Of a DNA stretch of 56,349 nt, positions 1-10,447 are shown one piece after another. Under the pieces are notes generated by a model. The model made no database searches. It was not told the DNA's origin and was given only the letters and a program-made list of their open reading frames with translations. Each line of letters starts with the position of its first letter. Within the stretch, counting starts at the first letter, position 1. A program made the position numbers and the translations under genes. The DNA comes from Rhodocollybia butyracea (taxonomy: Eukaryota > Basidiomycota > Agaricomycetes > Agaricales > Omphalotaceae): NCBI GenBank assembly GCA_015501585.1, contig JADNRY010000391.1, positions 1 to 56,349 on the forward strand, read 5' to 3'.

Positions 1-710
1 GACATCTTACCCACATTCCCTGGATGTACTTCCCAAACCAAGTCATTTTGAAGAATCGTAGAACCAAACGACGAGACAGCCGACAACGCTCTAGATCAGA
101 GAGAGAGGCATCGGGGTAGACTTCCGGCGTTGGGAGCGAGCAAACAGAGGAGCTGGAGAATGATTGGAGTGTAGAGTGTGTTCATGTAGGGTAGACCGCG
201 GTGTTGGAGCGCTGAGAGATGATATCGGTTCTTGAAACGCCTCTGGAGTGGGTGGAGATTCGGTAGGAGTGGGATATGCATTTCCGGGGGACTCTGGGAT
301 AGGAGCAGGATCGTTATCTTGGGACGGCTCTGGAGTGGAAATCCTGTTCGCCGAGAGGACAGAACCGACACTCTGACGATGTGCCACCATTGACGACAGC
401 GCCCTCGCATCAATGACCTTTTGAATTTCTTCAGCCCTTTCGGCAAGTATCATCTCCCGCTGTAGTTCGGTCATTCGCCATAGTCTGAATGGAAATGTCA
501 ATAATCTGGCGAATGAAAGGCAAGAATACCTACGTTTGCTTGTCTTCTTCGTTACTGTAAAGCCCATCCACTGGATACAAGTCGTGGTTTCTAAAACGAT
601 TGTAAACTTTCATTCGATTTCCAGCCGGGCTTTTCGGTTTCATTCAGGATGCGCTTGCGTTTACGAGGTCCCTCGACGAGAGCCAAAAGTTCATCGTCAA
701 GAGAATCCAT
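1..710 (-). pseudogene. Rtf1-like (Plus3) gene copy, frame-broken and cut by window edge
   Basis: This is the inverted copy of the Rtf1-like gene at 47907-49391. The start codon is at 710-708. Compared with the right copy it has one extra T in a T run (593-596 on the plus strand), which turns the frame into TTT TAG about 40 codons after the start, and one missing C in a C run (132-134), which shifts the frame again in exon 2. The 48-49 bp intron is conserved. The Plus3 domain begins near the window edge and the rest lies outside. Both lesions are homopolymer indels, so they may be real decay or long-read consensus errors. If they are errors, this is a second functional paralogue; if real, it is a pseudogene. 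Confidence 0.8.
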
Positions 711-1695
711 ATTTATACGATACAGACTACCACTATATTATACTGATGGACGTTCGAGAGCAAGTGGGAAAAAAAGTGAACGTAATCTGTCAAGCCGGGC
801 TTATTCTGCCGGGCACAGCATCCCATATTTGGTAGCCAGGCCTTGGTGGCTATGAGGATATCCCGCAAATCCCACGTCGTGGCACAGCTTTGCTTTTTCT
901 TTTCTGGACCACCAACGTCGGCAAGAACGAAGTGTCCTCCTCGTCCTTCCGTCTTCTATTCCTGTTCTTAATACGTTTTCTCGTCTCCTACGACAACTTG
1001 TGCTCTCTCTGGCGACCCATTGTTTCATCTTTTGCGGTCTCAACGACTGTAAGTTTATTCTTTAAATCGTTTTTCTTAATCGATGATATATGGCTTTTCT
1101 TGCAGTTTCTCTGAAGCTAGTCAGATTTTTCCCGACAATCTTGACTTCGCTTATGGATCCTCCGTCGTACCTTTGAGTCTGCTCAACATGCATTCCTGCT
1201 CGCACACTTTTCAGTGTTCTTGATAGGCCGGCTGTGGAATTTGGGCTACTGGTGCGTCGACTCTCTTTCTTCATAATCTCTCGCTGATATATCTTTTCGT
1301 AGCTCACCGCCTTACCTGTCTCTTATATTTTACGATACGCAACCTTTGTCTGGATTGTACTTCACGCCCTTTCCTTGACGCTACGAATCATGCTGAGCGT
1401 GTTCGAGCGTGTTCTTGCATTCGGCCAAGGTGCGTATCGTGCTTCTAACCCTACTTTCCAACGCTAACTTTCCTACAGGACCTTTCTTTGTGCTCATGGA
1501 ACTTCAACCTTCTCTAACTTCGAAATCGACTTACACACCTTCGGGTCTTCCCCATCTGGTCTCTGAGATTGGACATCGTACACCGTATAGTACAACCGAT
1601 AGCACAGACCTCCATCGAAGTACTGATGTAGCTACTTGCAAGCGTTCACGATGCTAACCTTCCTACAGGAACTGCTTCGCACTTTTGGAACTTGA
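1..1695. repeat. Left arm of a long inverted repeat
   Basis: The reverse complement of this stretch matches 46920-48616 almost base for base; base 1 pairs with 48616 and base 710 with 47907. Differences seen are mostly single-base indels in short runs. The match is still perfect at the window edge, so the arm continues to the left. Near 1690 the identity drops sharply, inside a degenerate direct repeat. The arm carries the 5' part of an Rtf1-like gene and its upstream region. Confidence 0.95.
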
Positions 1696-2080
1696 AGCTT
1701 CAATGTTTCAACTTTGATATCGACTTTACTGTTGACTTTACTATCGTTTTGCAGTTTCGTGCTTTCCTATTTAATTTACGAGATTGGACAGCGTACGATG
1801 AAAGCATGGATGTAACGATACAGAGGAGAGGGATAGTAGCATCTACATACCGCTGATTCAGAATTAGTATTCCACAAGCAAAGTTCCTACCCTCTTCATC
1901 AATAAATGATAGTTCGACATTATTTACGGCGCTCATAAGTACGGGTCCATACTAGTCAAACGCGCACGTGTTTTCGCATGTCACGCCTTCACTGGCGACA
2001 AACCGTCACAATTAACTAAGAAGTATACAAAATCTTTGCACTCAAAACTTCTGAGTATACTCAGTTGCATCTACGGTCAA
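711..2080. other. Intergenic region between divergent Rtf1-like and Spt5-like genes
   Basis: About 1.37 kb separates the two start codons. Up to 1695 it belongs to the inverted repeat arm. From about 1440 to 1840 it holds two diverged copies of a ~190-210 bp direct repeat (shared pieces include a run ending in TTCCTACAGGA and a GATAGCACAGACC-like block). A short open stretch at 1851-1936 on the minus strand begins with ATG and ends at a GTATGT donor, so it could be an orphan first exon, but no downstream exon was found. No other gene is visible. Confidence 0.5.
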
Positions 2081-5013
2081 ATGGTACGCACTCTTCCCAT
2101 CGCATGAGTAAAGATTATGACTTGATTTGCTCAGTATTCGCATAATCCTTTCATCAGTTACGAGGCCGATTCTGGAGACGAGCAGTCTGATAACGAGTAT
2201 TCTTCTTCCGCCGACAAGCCACAGGATCTGGTGCCCTTGGTTTCGCGGTCAGAACCTTCTAGGCTGGACACTCTTCTTGATAAGATTCAAGACCAATCTC
2301 AGGCAGGTCCCAGTACTAGACCCGCGTCAGAGTTAGATGTTGTTCAGGTTCACCGGTGGCTCGAAGAGAATTACGGCGCAACACTAGAAGTCCCTGGATA
2401 TGAAGTTTTTGCGTTAAAGTGCAAAGTGAGCCTTGAAACTTGTCTTAACGTCTATTCATTAACGCCTCGTTAGCCTGGTCGCGAAAGAATAATCGTTAAA
2501 GAGATTCAGTCTGACATTAGCAAGCAAAGAATTTCACCTGATGTTATTAGAGCTGCCTTTCCTTCGCATAAGCGTGGTATGCTTTATATACAAGTTCAGA
2601 ACATGAATCACTCAAATACTCCACTCTCATCCTATCTGAGGAGGTTCGCCGATATGTACTATCGGCAGCATCCCAAGTTCTCCTTTCCCAAAGATTCTGG
2701 ATCATTGCTTACGCCGGACAGATATGATCTGGAGGTGATGCCCATTCACAGCCTCGTAACCACTCCGTTCAGAGTCGATGCTGCCTCCCATTATCGAGAC
2801 ACCACCTTTGGTATCAACCGAGGTGATCCGGACTCAGACGATTTACCGTTTCATCATCCCAGTCACTGGACGCTCCAGCCCAACACATGGGTCATTGCTA
2901 AACACGGATTGTACAGTGGGGATCCCGGAGTAATCTTACCGAACGACAACGGAGAAATGAACTCGAAAGAAGAGTGTCTGGTTCTGTTTCTACCCCGCAC
3001 CCCCTGGCCAGAGCCCGTTTTAGAAGGCGAGCTTGACTCTGAAGAGTCTAAGATTGGACTTAAACGAAAAAAACTTGAGAAGAATAGTCCTCTAAAACGC
3101 AAAAAGCAAAAGTCTTCTCGCCTTTGGGCAAACGGTGTGGGGAGTATGTCCGAGGTTCATGAGCGATTCCCCCATCATGCGCAAACAACGTGTGTTGCGG
3201 GTACGGACTGCTCTGAACCCTTGGTCTGTGAACATCAGAAAAAGACCTTGCTCTTTGACCAGGAAATCTACTGTGGGTTAGCTATTGTACGCCAAAGGAT
3301 AAGCAACCTCTCGCGTGCCACGCGGATTTCCAAAAGATTTCTTCGAGGATTTCGAATCTGCTGTCCGGAATCGGAATCTCCTTTCCTACGGACTGTACCT
3401 CCGTCTAGTTCTTGGGATTTTGCTCCTGGAGAACATGTTCAGGTCAGCCCAGGATATCAAGGGGCAGCGTTTACTACGTGTATTATTGACGAAGTACACC
3501 CCTTGTTTTGTGAGGTAGCATTTTCGGACGGGGAATTCTCTTTTCTGGAAGCTGTTCCACAAATCCACCTCCGGAAAAAGTTCTCCTCAGGCGACCTTGT
3601 CAAAATCGTTCAAAACGTTTCCCCAATCAAAGGGGTTCAACAGTCTCAGATATCAAATTCCATTGTCTCCACCATTGAACTCAAACTCGTTCCGATCGCT
3701 GGTATGGAAGGTTTCGTAAGTGCAACCAATGAGAAAGATGTCGAAGTGTGGCTTCCACAGCTTGATCTTATCCTGAACATCGAGCACAATTGTCTACAGT
3801 TCCAACCCAATCTCACTGCACTGGGTGAAACCCGTCGAGAAAACCCGTTTCTTCTTACAGAGCATTCTGCCACGTTCACCACGGAACGTCCCTCCAAGCA
3901 CCTCGATCTGACCAAGCTCGCTCCGAATTTGGATCCGAATACAACCTCTTGTATAAATCCTCACACTGGAGTTTCGCCTTGGAAGGGTGTTCGTGTCTCC
4001 GTCGTTGGCGGGGCTGATGTGAACAGACCGGCGTCATACACAACTGCCGAATTGATGAAAGGTCTCCGATGCACTGTTTTGGATGTCAAGGTTAGCCACT
4101 CTACGCATAGCGGACTCGCGATTCTGGTGCAACCAGATGGGCGCAGCGCCAGCTCTTGGATAGACTATTCCAGACTCCGCCGTGAAGATAATCACCACTT
4201 CCTTCATGAGGACCAGAGCGACTGCGAAAGACCAGTGTATTACAGTTTTAAAAGTGGGTACACCCTACATACTCTGATCAAGAACTAGCTATCCTCAACG
4301 GTCTTTGCAATCCGGAATACGAGGCTGCAATGGCAGAGTTCTACAGGAAACAGGCGCAGAGGGATCGAGAAGAGGAAGAAAATCGGAGAAAGCGCCTAGA
4401 AGAAGAGGAGAGAGAGTGGCTTGAACATGAGGCAGGCGGCCGCGATAACTCGCCTCCAGTGCTCAGAACGGGGAATCTTGAACTGCATTCGGCGCCAGAA
4501 CACTGGATCCTAGACCCTCGTCTCAAAAAGGGCTTGGGTGACCGATCGATCTATGTTGCCACTGCATTGAGCCAACAAAAAGACTATCTCGTGTCTCTTC
4601 GCTATGCCAGTAACGGGAAAGTTGAGGTGTGGACGGATGAACAAAAACCCCAAAAAATAGACTTGAAGGACGTGGATCAGGAAACAAGTCGGATTGCCCA
4701 AGACCATCGGTACGAGCGAAATTTGCTTGTCGTAGTAAAGGGCGAGCAAACCGGTAAATTTGTCCGCGTTCTATCTGTTGGGTGGACGCGATCTTTGCGG
4801 TGTCAGCTTGTTCAAGTGACAGGGGTCAAAGACAAGGCGGGAAGGGAATACCGAGAGGAAATTTTACCTGAAGCTCCATTTGAATTGGATAAGAACGCCG
4901 TAGCAGTGGTAAAGCAAACAGAAAATGCCCGAAAAATTGGGAATAATTTGATGCAGCCCTTGAGAGAGCAGGAGAGAAAAAGAGAGGGCTCGTTAAATTC
5001 ACGGTATACATAA
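2081..5013 (+). CDS. Spt5-like transcription elongation factor paralogue (NGN/KOW)
   Basis: Inferred exons are 2081-2083 (ATG alone), 2135-2425, 2474-4253 and 4289-5013, giving 932 residues in one consistent frame. An acidic N-terminus (residues ~5-25) is followed by an NGN-like domain from ~90: ALKCKPGRERIIVKEI, then KRGMLYIQVQ, as in Spt5. A KOW-like segment follows at ~234 (WVIAKHGLYSGDPGVI), a basic nuclear-localisation-like stretch at ~300, further KOW-like pieces near 415, and a C-terminal block near 835 (LLVVVKGEQTGKFVR). Spt5 pairs with Spt4, sits on RNA polymerase II and recruits Rtf1/Paf1 through its C-terminal repeats; no such repeats are visible here, so it is a divergent paralogue, not the housekeeping gene. 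The third intron is only 35 bp, the least certain junction. It is transcribed away from the Rtf1-like copy on its left. Confidence 0.8.
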
Positions 5014-5322
5014 GTAGTTACAAAAGCATATACCTAGTATCTCCTATGTTTAGCTTTCTGTTTTGGCCGCACTACAATACCGTGGACGGTGAAAATTAGC
5101 TCAGTGCCTGAGAACCAACAAGTCTTCAAAGCTTTAACTGTACACTCTTACTTAAATGAACAAAACTTCTCGCCTATCCGATACAACAGTAGAGGTTTCG
5201 GGCTAAATAGTTAAGTCTCTCGTAGGCAGACTCGTTATACACTGACGATCCATTCGGATGTGCGTATATAGTTAAGCGTATAACCAGTATTTGGGTCCAG
5301 TGTATTCTTTGATCCTCTTCAT

Positions 5323-5535
5323 CTACCATACTCTACTCTGGTCAGGCTGAAGTAGACCAATAAGCGTGGTGCACGCCAGTACCACCGTCAGTGCCTTTCT
5401 AACGAAGGAAGAAACGTGGTCGGACAAAGGTCTTTTTTGAACAATCACGTGGAAAGGAACCCCGACAAGAGACCTTAGCAAAAACTCATCTCCTTCATCC
5501 ATATTAACATCCAACGCCTCGAGGGTGTATTTCAT
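5323..5535 (-). CDS. Possible 70-residue tail-anchored protein, unknown
   Basis: A single open frame starts with ATG at 5535 and ends at a stop at 5323. The N-terminal half is acidic (NMDEGDEF) and the C-terminal part has a hydrophobic stretch, KALTVVLACTTLIGLL, long enough for one membrane span. Its start codon lies only 36 bp from the start of the divergent HMG-like gene at 5572, which would make the two share a very short promoter. No family is recognised. It may be chance, or a terminal exon of a longer transcript. Confidence 0.35.
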   Translation of the reverse strand: MKYTLEALDVNMDEGDEFLLRSLVGVPFHVIVQKRPLSDHVSSFVRKALTVVLACTTLIGLLQPDQSRVW

Positions 5536-5571
5536 TTTTCTTTCGCTATTTTGGAGTAAAAAAGTCTAGTG

Positions 5572-6302
5572 ATGTTTCAGAGTTACTCTGGCGAGAATAT
5601 AGAAGCTTGGAGGGATCACCTTGAAACCGAGCCACCCAGGGAACTAGTTTGTACTTTTCCTAACTGTCCCGGTTTCATTTTGACTGTAAATTGTATAGGA
5701 CTTGCACAAAGATCTTATGAAAATTCATAAGAAACAACGAGAGGAGTTCAACGATCTTCGCCAGGTCCACTTAGGAGCCATACGGCTTCGGCTCAAGATA
5801 TGGGTCTTGTTACGCCAGGAAATGACTGAGGAAGCTATCACAGCCATTACAGCGGAGGATGTAAGTTATTGACTGGCCTTTTCCTTTGTGCCTTGAATTA
5901 GACTGTTATTCTTGTAGCCTGAACTTTTCCAGTCCATGGAGGCTCGTGTTACTATGGCCAGTACCGGTAGGCGTCGAGTGAACAAACTCGATCAACCAAT
6001 GGTCTTGGAGGGCGGATACCCTGTGAATGCCCGGTATGAGCCCAATTGAACATTCCTAAGTTTTTTCGTTAATCGGCATGCGTTCTGTTGGTATTAGAAA
6101 TATGTTTGCTGCTGAATATCTCGAAACCCACCAAGGGATCACACACCGACAATTTATGGAGGTTTGGGAAAATCTTCCAGCTGCGCAAAAATCCGTATGT
6201 TTTCTCATCAAGCTCTTTCCAATTTTCTTATTTTTTCTTCTACTTGCCTAGAAATGGGGTACGTTGGCTCGAAAAGCTTTAAAAGACACATTTACGCTTT
6301 AG
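5572..6302 (+). CDS. Small HMG-box-like protein with N-terminal coiled coil
   Basis: Inferred exons are 5572-5646, 5699-5860, 5918-6033, 6098-6194 and 6252-6302; all join in frame to give 166 residues. The first half is charged and helical (around residues 26-78, rich in K, R, E and L). The last third resembles an HMG box: NMFAAEYLETHQGIT, an invariant-type Trp in EVWENLP, then QKSKWGTLARKA. HMG boxes bend DNA or bind nucleosomes, so a nuclear role is inferred. The box is short, its first helix being weak, so it may be degenerate in function although the frame is intact. Part of exons 3-5 and their introns occurs again, broken, at 27783-27945. It lies just downstream of the Spt5-like gene on the same strand. 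Confidence 0.6.
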
Positions 6303-6558
6303 CAAGAGCGAGCGAAGTCACTATAATTACTTCATTGGTAGTTGAAAGTTGATGTTTGTAACGTGCGCGTTGTATGGCATACGTTCGTACCTTTCATAAG
6401 TAACACTGGGATGAGACGGTTTTAACATACAATCGATTGGTTTGCCGATTATAATCGTGACTCTCCGCTAGTAATTACATTGACGTTGCAGCAGCTTTGA
6501 GTTCCCCTCATCATCCAGTATACCATCTCTCCCAGACCTGACACTGGTGCCTGTGGAA

Positions 6559-6918
6559 CTAGAACCTCAGCGCCAAGGCGCTTGCCTTTCGGAATGGCTC
6601 ACGGAAGGCGCAATGGTCTGAATGGTTTCCAAGACATCGTAAGTGCCTGTTGAATTCACCGCGCAGGTCATGCGATGCGGTGGTCCCGAGTGAGGTAGTA
6701 ATGAGGTAAGCTGCTATATCGTCACGATCTTGGTTGAAGTCGGCGTCTGCTTCGGATGCTGGCCTACCGCAGCCAAATGTCCATATATACTTTGATTGCA
6801 CAAATTGTTTTTCAGAAAAGTTTTCAGAAATCTTCCAGTCAACGTCAGCGACATCTCCCAATTGCGCCACATCGCGTGATGCCACGCTGATAGCAGATCG
6901 CGAGAAGTCACAGCACAT
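6559..6918 (-). other. Unrecognised open stretch, possible gene remnant
   Basis: An open frame of about 119 codons on the minus strand has protein-like composition (for example YIWTFGCGRPASEAD and NHSDHCAFREPFRKA). Upstream, at 6929-7171, another open stretch on the same strand (TAKVAQHLDTIAHRL) could belong with it, but the two lie in different frames without a clean intron. I do not recognise a family. It may be a decayed gene next to the copia relic. The rest of 6303-7250 shows nothing else. Confidence 0.25.
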
Positions 6919-7256
6919 GACTCTCGAGTCAACCTAATGGCTTTAGCCTGTGCGCAATTGTGTCCAGATGCTGGGCAACTTTCGCGGTAACTCTCAAGAG
7001 AGTTTCCAGTAGGCTCTTGCTAGCGGTAGTGGCGTCCATGAACTTAAATTTTGCATAATAGGGTGACTTTGTCCGGATGCGATTATATTTCATTTCTAAC
7101 GGCTTTCGGAATATCCGCACAATAGATGTACGACTTTTTTGTAGAGGCTTCTGTAGTTGAATTGGGAGCAATGCCTTTCTACTGGAAAGCCCGGTTGCCT
7201 CTTCGTCTGCTTTCCTATGACGACTCGTAGTACTTCAGGATGGATGCTAAGTATTT

Positions 7257-7990
7257 GAAAATCGATTATACTAATAGCGAGTAAATCCCATGCTAATGAA
7301 ACATACTCGGCCTTAACCAGTTGTAGACCCCGCTGCGCATAGTCCGCATCTATATTCCCTACAGGCTTCAGACCACTACCTGGAGTTTGCTACTACCATG
7401 AGGTTTTCGTAGATAATGTTGTAGTCGATGATGATGAAAACGATGTAGCCCACTAACCACTTAACCGGCTCCCAGTGGAAGCGACAGGGGTTCAGTTGAT
7501 AACGGGATAAGAGCTTTGGCGCAATGGCCTAGTACACCCGGAACCCTATGAAGAGAACCAACTACTGGGCGTTACGGTTTGTTAGCCATATAGATGCGGT
7601 CTTCGATAAGTAAAGGATCCGGTGCAGCCCAGACCTTTAAGCCTGGTGGAAGAGGCGTTCGCCTTCGTCTAAGATACTGAATACCGGAATAGTAGTACTT
7701 GATCCGCTCGATGTGAGATGCTAATCGTCCTGGGACCAGGTGTTGTTGGACAGTCAAACCAAGAAGTATGTACATTGGATTTAACCTCAGCTGCTTCCCA
7801 GATTTGCAGCCGCTTTGAACTTTCCTCCGTGCGTCGACGAACCACCACTAATGCCACAAATATCATCTCCGTAAATGCTGGTGATCGTGTACTCTGACCT
7901 GTTCCGGCGATATCGAATACAAAGGTTTGCCTGGGGAGCAATATATCCGTCTTTAGTAAACCCGCCAGCCAAGGTAGACTGACAGTCGTG
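7257..7990 (-). pseudogene. Ty1/copia-type retrotransposon pol relic (reverse transcriptase end)
   Basis: Reading the minus strand from ~7975, broken frames give the end of a copia reverse transcriptase. Visible pieces are a YxDD-box derivative (SIYGDDICGIS), the LGLTVQQ and ASHIERI segments, and the RTPLPPGL motif that follows the polymerase domain in this superfamily. Further on come an HWEPVKWLVGYI-like segment and, near 7260-7320, KAEYVSLAWDLL, which recalls the RNase H tail with its EAEY motif. Several stops and frameshifts separate these pieces and no LTR was seen nearby. It is a dead internal fragment. Confidence 0.7.
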
Positions 7991-8010
7991 GCTGCCTTGT
8001 TTCGCATCAT

Positions 8011-8700
8011 ATATGGACCTTTTTAGCTTGCAAACTTACAAACAGCACCGTAAATATTGTCATTCGTTTTCACCCCACTTTACGCTGCGTTATAGCATAA
8101 TTACAGTTAACACTGTGAGATCTGCTAATTCCCTAGCCTCTTGGGTACTCGCGTCCTGTTGTAGCCGAATTTCGACCACCATTTCGGAGCGTCTCTTGAT
8201 TGTTTTAATTGAAAGTTTGATGTATAAATTGGCCGGCGCCGAAGTAACGCTGGTACAATCAGAGCTCCGTGGGCTGATCATCGATAGCAACTCCTACTTA
8301 CTTACCTTCGTTTCTCGCGCTTCTAGCTTTCCTTAAAGGCTTCTGATTCCAGCAAACGGGTAGCTGGTTCTCGTACCTGGCAATTGAGGTGGCGCCAGAT
8401 GCTGCTGTTGTTCAACAGGTAGCAACGGTGGTAAGGTTGGAGGTGAAGGAAAATGCAGAGGAGCCGCATTTTTCACGAGGGGAAATCGACGGCGAACTTG
8501 CTAAAGGAGGACGGCGAACTCAATCAGGGAATATCCCCTTCTTCCGAAGTATTTGAAAACAACAGTTGATAACCCGGAGGTAACATAAACAACTGAGAAG
8601 CGGAGAAACAGATTAATGAACGTGGCATCTAGCTAAACAATAACACAGATAGCAAGTTAACAAGCAATAGTAGTAAGAGAAACAAGGTGCATAGAGACTG
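8011..8700. other. No gene recognised
   Basis: Open stretches on both strands are short and not protein-like. No repeat, RNA gene or promoter is supported here. It separates the copia relic from the 3' end of the kinase gene. Confidence 0.4.
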
Positions 8701-10047
8701 TTACGCTGATGTGCTCGAAGGAATTGCTGATCGACCTTTTGCAATCATAGAACAAGTCCAGACGAGATGGTTCAAGCCTCGAAAGGGTTTCATAAAGAAA
8801 AATTCATCCTTCTTTACCGCTTGAGACCGCAGTTTCCACTGCGAAAGTGACTGAACAGTATTCAAAAATCTGGGAAGTATTTCGTCCATCTGTGGTCGCT
8901 TTTCTGGGTCATCCTGAATCATATCGTTCACCAATGGCCTCAGACATTCAAACCCATGTACTGCTGAATGCTCAAATTCTGGATCTCCCTATAAGATGGG
9001 TCAGAACATGTAGTTGAGATGAAAAGAAACGACTCACATCTAGAAACTGAAGCCGAACCATGTTGCCAAGCAAGAATACATCGCTTGCGAAAGGATCACA
9101 TGGAACATCAGCCTTATATTCTGGGGGTTCGGTCCCTCCGGATCGTATGGCATATTCTGGTGACCGCTCTTGGGAAGATTCATATTTTTGGGAAAACCCG
9201 AAATCAATCAGGTAGTACCTGGGAGGAACCAGCGTACGGGAGAAGTGTCGTGCGCGTTTCTTGTGGTCGTACGTACGAGAAGGCTCCCTGGGATGATGGC
9301 CATCGGGGTACATTTTCTTCGCATCCATGACCATGTTGTTCATTGAACAGTCTCTGTAAAGTTATTTAGGAGGGAATTACAGTAGCTTAACTTGTACATA
9401 CCTGTGCGCAACATTGTTTTGATGCATGTGTTGTATTCCCTACGAGCGTCTGAGATAATCGCCTCAGGACTCTGATACTTGAAAACCCACCTCAAACATC
9501 TCTTTGATGAAATGAAGTCCTTCCCCGATCGTCCGAAAAGGAGGATCTTCTGGTTCTCTCATCCATGGCATGACCAGGAGATTTTTGTCCTCAATGCCAG
9601 GAACATGCAAGACTTCTAACAAAGGAATGCAATGATTGGATGGCTGCAACGCTTGTTTGCCGGTGGAAAATAGAGCACATATATCTTCCTCCTGAGAAGT
9701 GACAATTTCGCCTTCTGCAATAGTGTTGTCAACACGTTTAATTGCCACCATGGAGGAGTCAGATATCTTCAAAGCATCCATTATACGGTGATTCTAGTGG
9801 GCAGGAAGGTCATATAAAGGATGGACGAGAGAAAGAAGCATACCAGCAAGTAGTGACCATCCTCGAAGGTGAAAGGATCTTGGAGTCGCTTATAGGAAGG
9901 CTTCCATCCAGGACGATACCTGGGCCTCAACAAATAGCCTTTCTCTTTGAGAAACTCGAAGCGGTCCACCCACCACCACTCTGCGTTGAGAAGTCCTTGT
10001 CCTGGTCTGTCTCTGCGCCTGATGCCGGCTTCCTCTTGTGTGGTCAT
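8701..10047 (-). CDS. Protein kinase-like protein of a fungal (Agaricomycete-type) family
   Basis: The start ATG is at 10047 and the stop at 8701. Five inferred exons join in frame. Exon 1 carries the family signature GYLLRPRYRPGWKPSY, followed after an intron by MVAIKRV (the VAIK lysine). The hinge-like segment LLVMPWM follows. The catalytic loop HRDCSMNN is split by an intron between His-Arg and Asp; the usual Lys after HRD is replaced, but Asp and Asn are kept. Next is YYLIDFGFS (DFG), then a segment rich in Pro-Glu-Tyr and ASDVFLLG (subdomain IX-like), then DPEKRPQMDEIL with the subdomain XI Arg. All key residues for phosphotransfer are present, so an active kinase is plausible. Target and pathway are unknown. 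It is one of the better preserved genes in the window. Confidence 0.85.
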
Positions 10048-10447
10048 TGTGTACGAGCCAAAATCGAGTGCCCAAGCTAGTAGAACTCTGGCGAAGGGAC
10101 TTGTTGGGAAGTATGGGAAGTAAAGACAACCACAAAAATGAACCAGATCCCAAGATACTAATTACCTAAGTGCTTAGCGCTTGAGGCGCTCTAAAACAAG
10201 CTGAGTCTAAAACGAAGCTTTAGCCGCATCCGACGCCTTTTACTTTTCATTCACGCATACGGCGTCCACAATCCTCGCGTAATTTGTCCCAGTACGTACG
10301 TACAAAATTTCTTTCACGTTGTTGATCTAACTTTGCTCTTGTGCTCGTTTAGCTGATTTTCAGAAGCTTTAAAATGATTTTCAGCGATTGAAAGCTCAAA
10401 CAAAAAGCCATACCCCTTTCTCCTGAACTGCGTCGAAAATATTCTCC

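Noticed and set aside
1851..1936. Possible first exon on the minus strand (ATG to GTATGT donor)
   Set aside because: Protein-like for 28 codons, but no downstream exon could be joined before the inverted repeat boundary.
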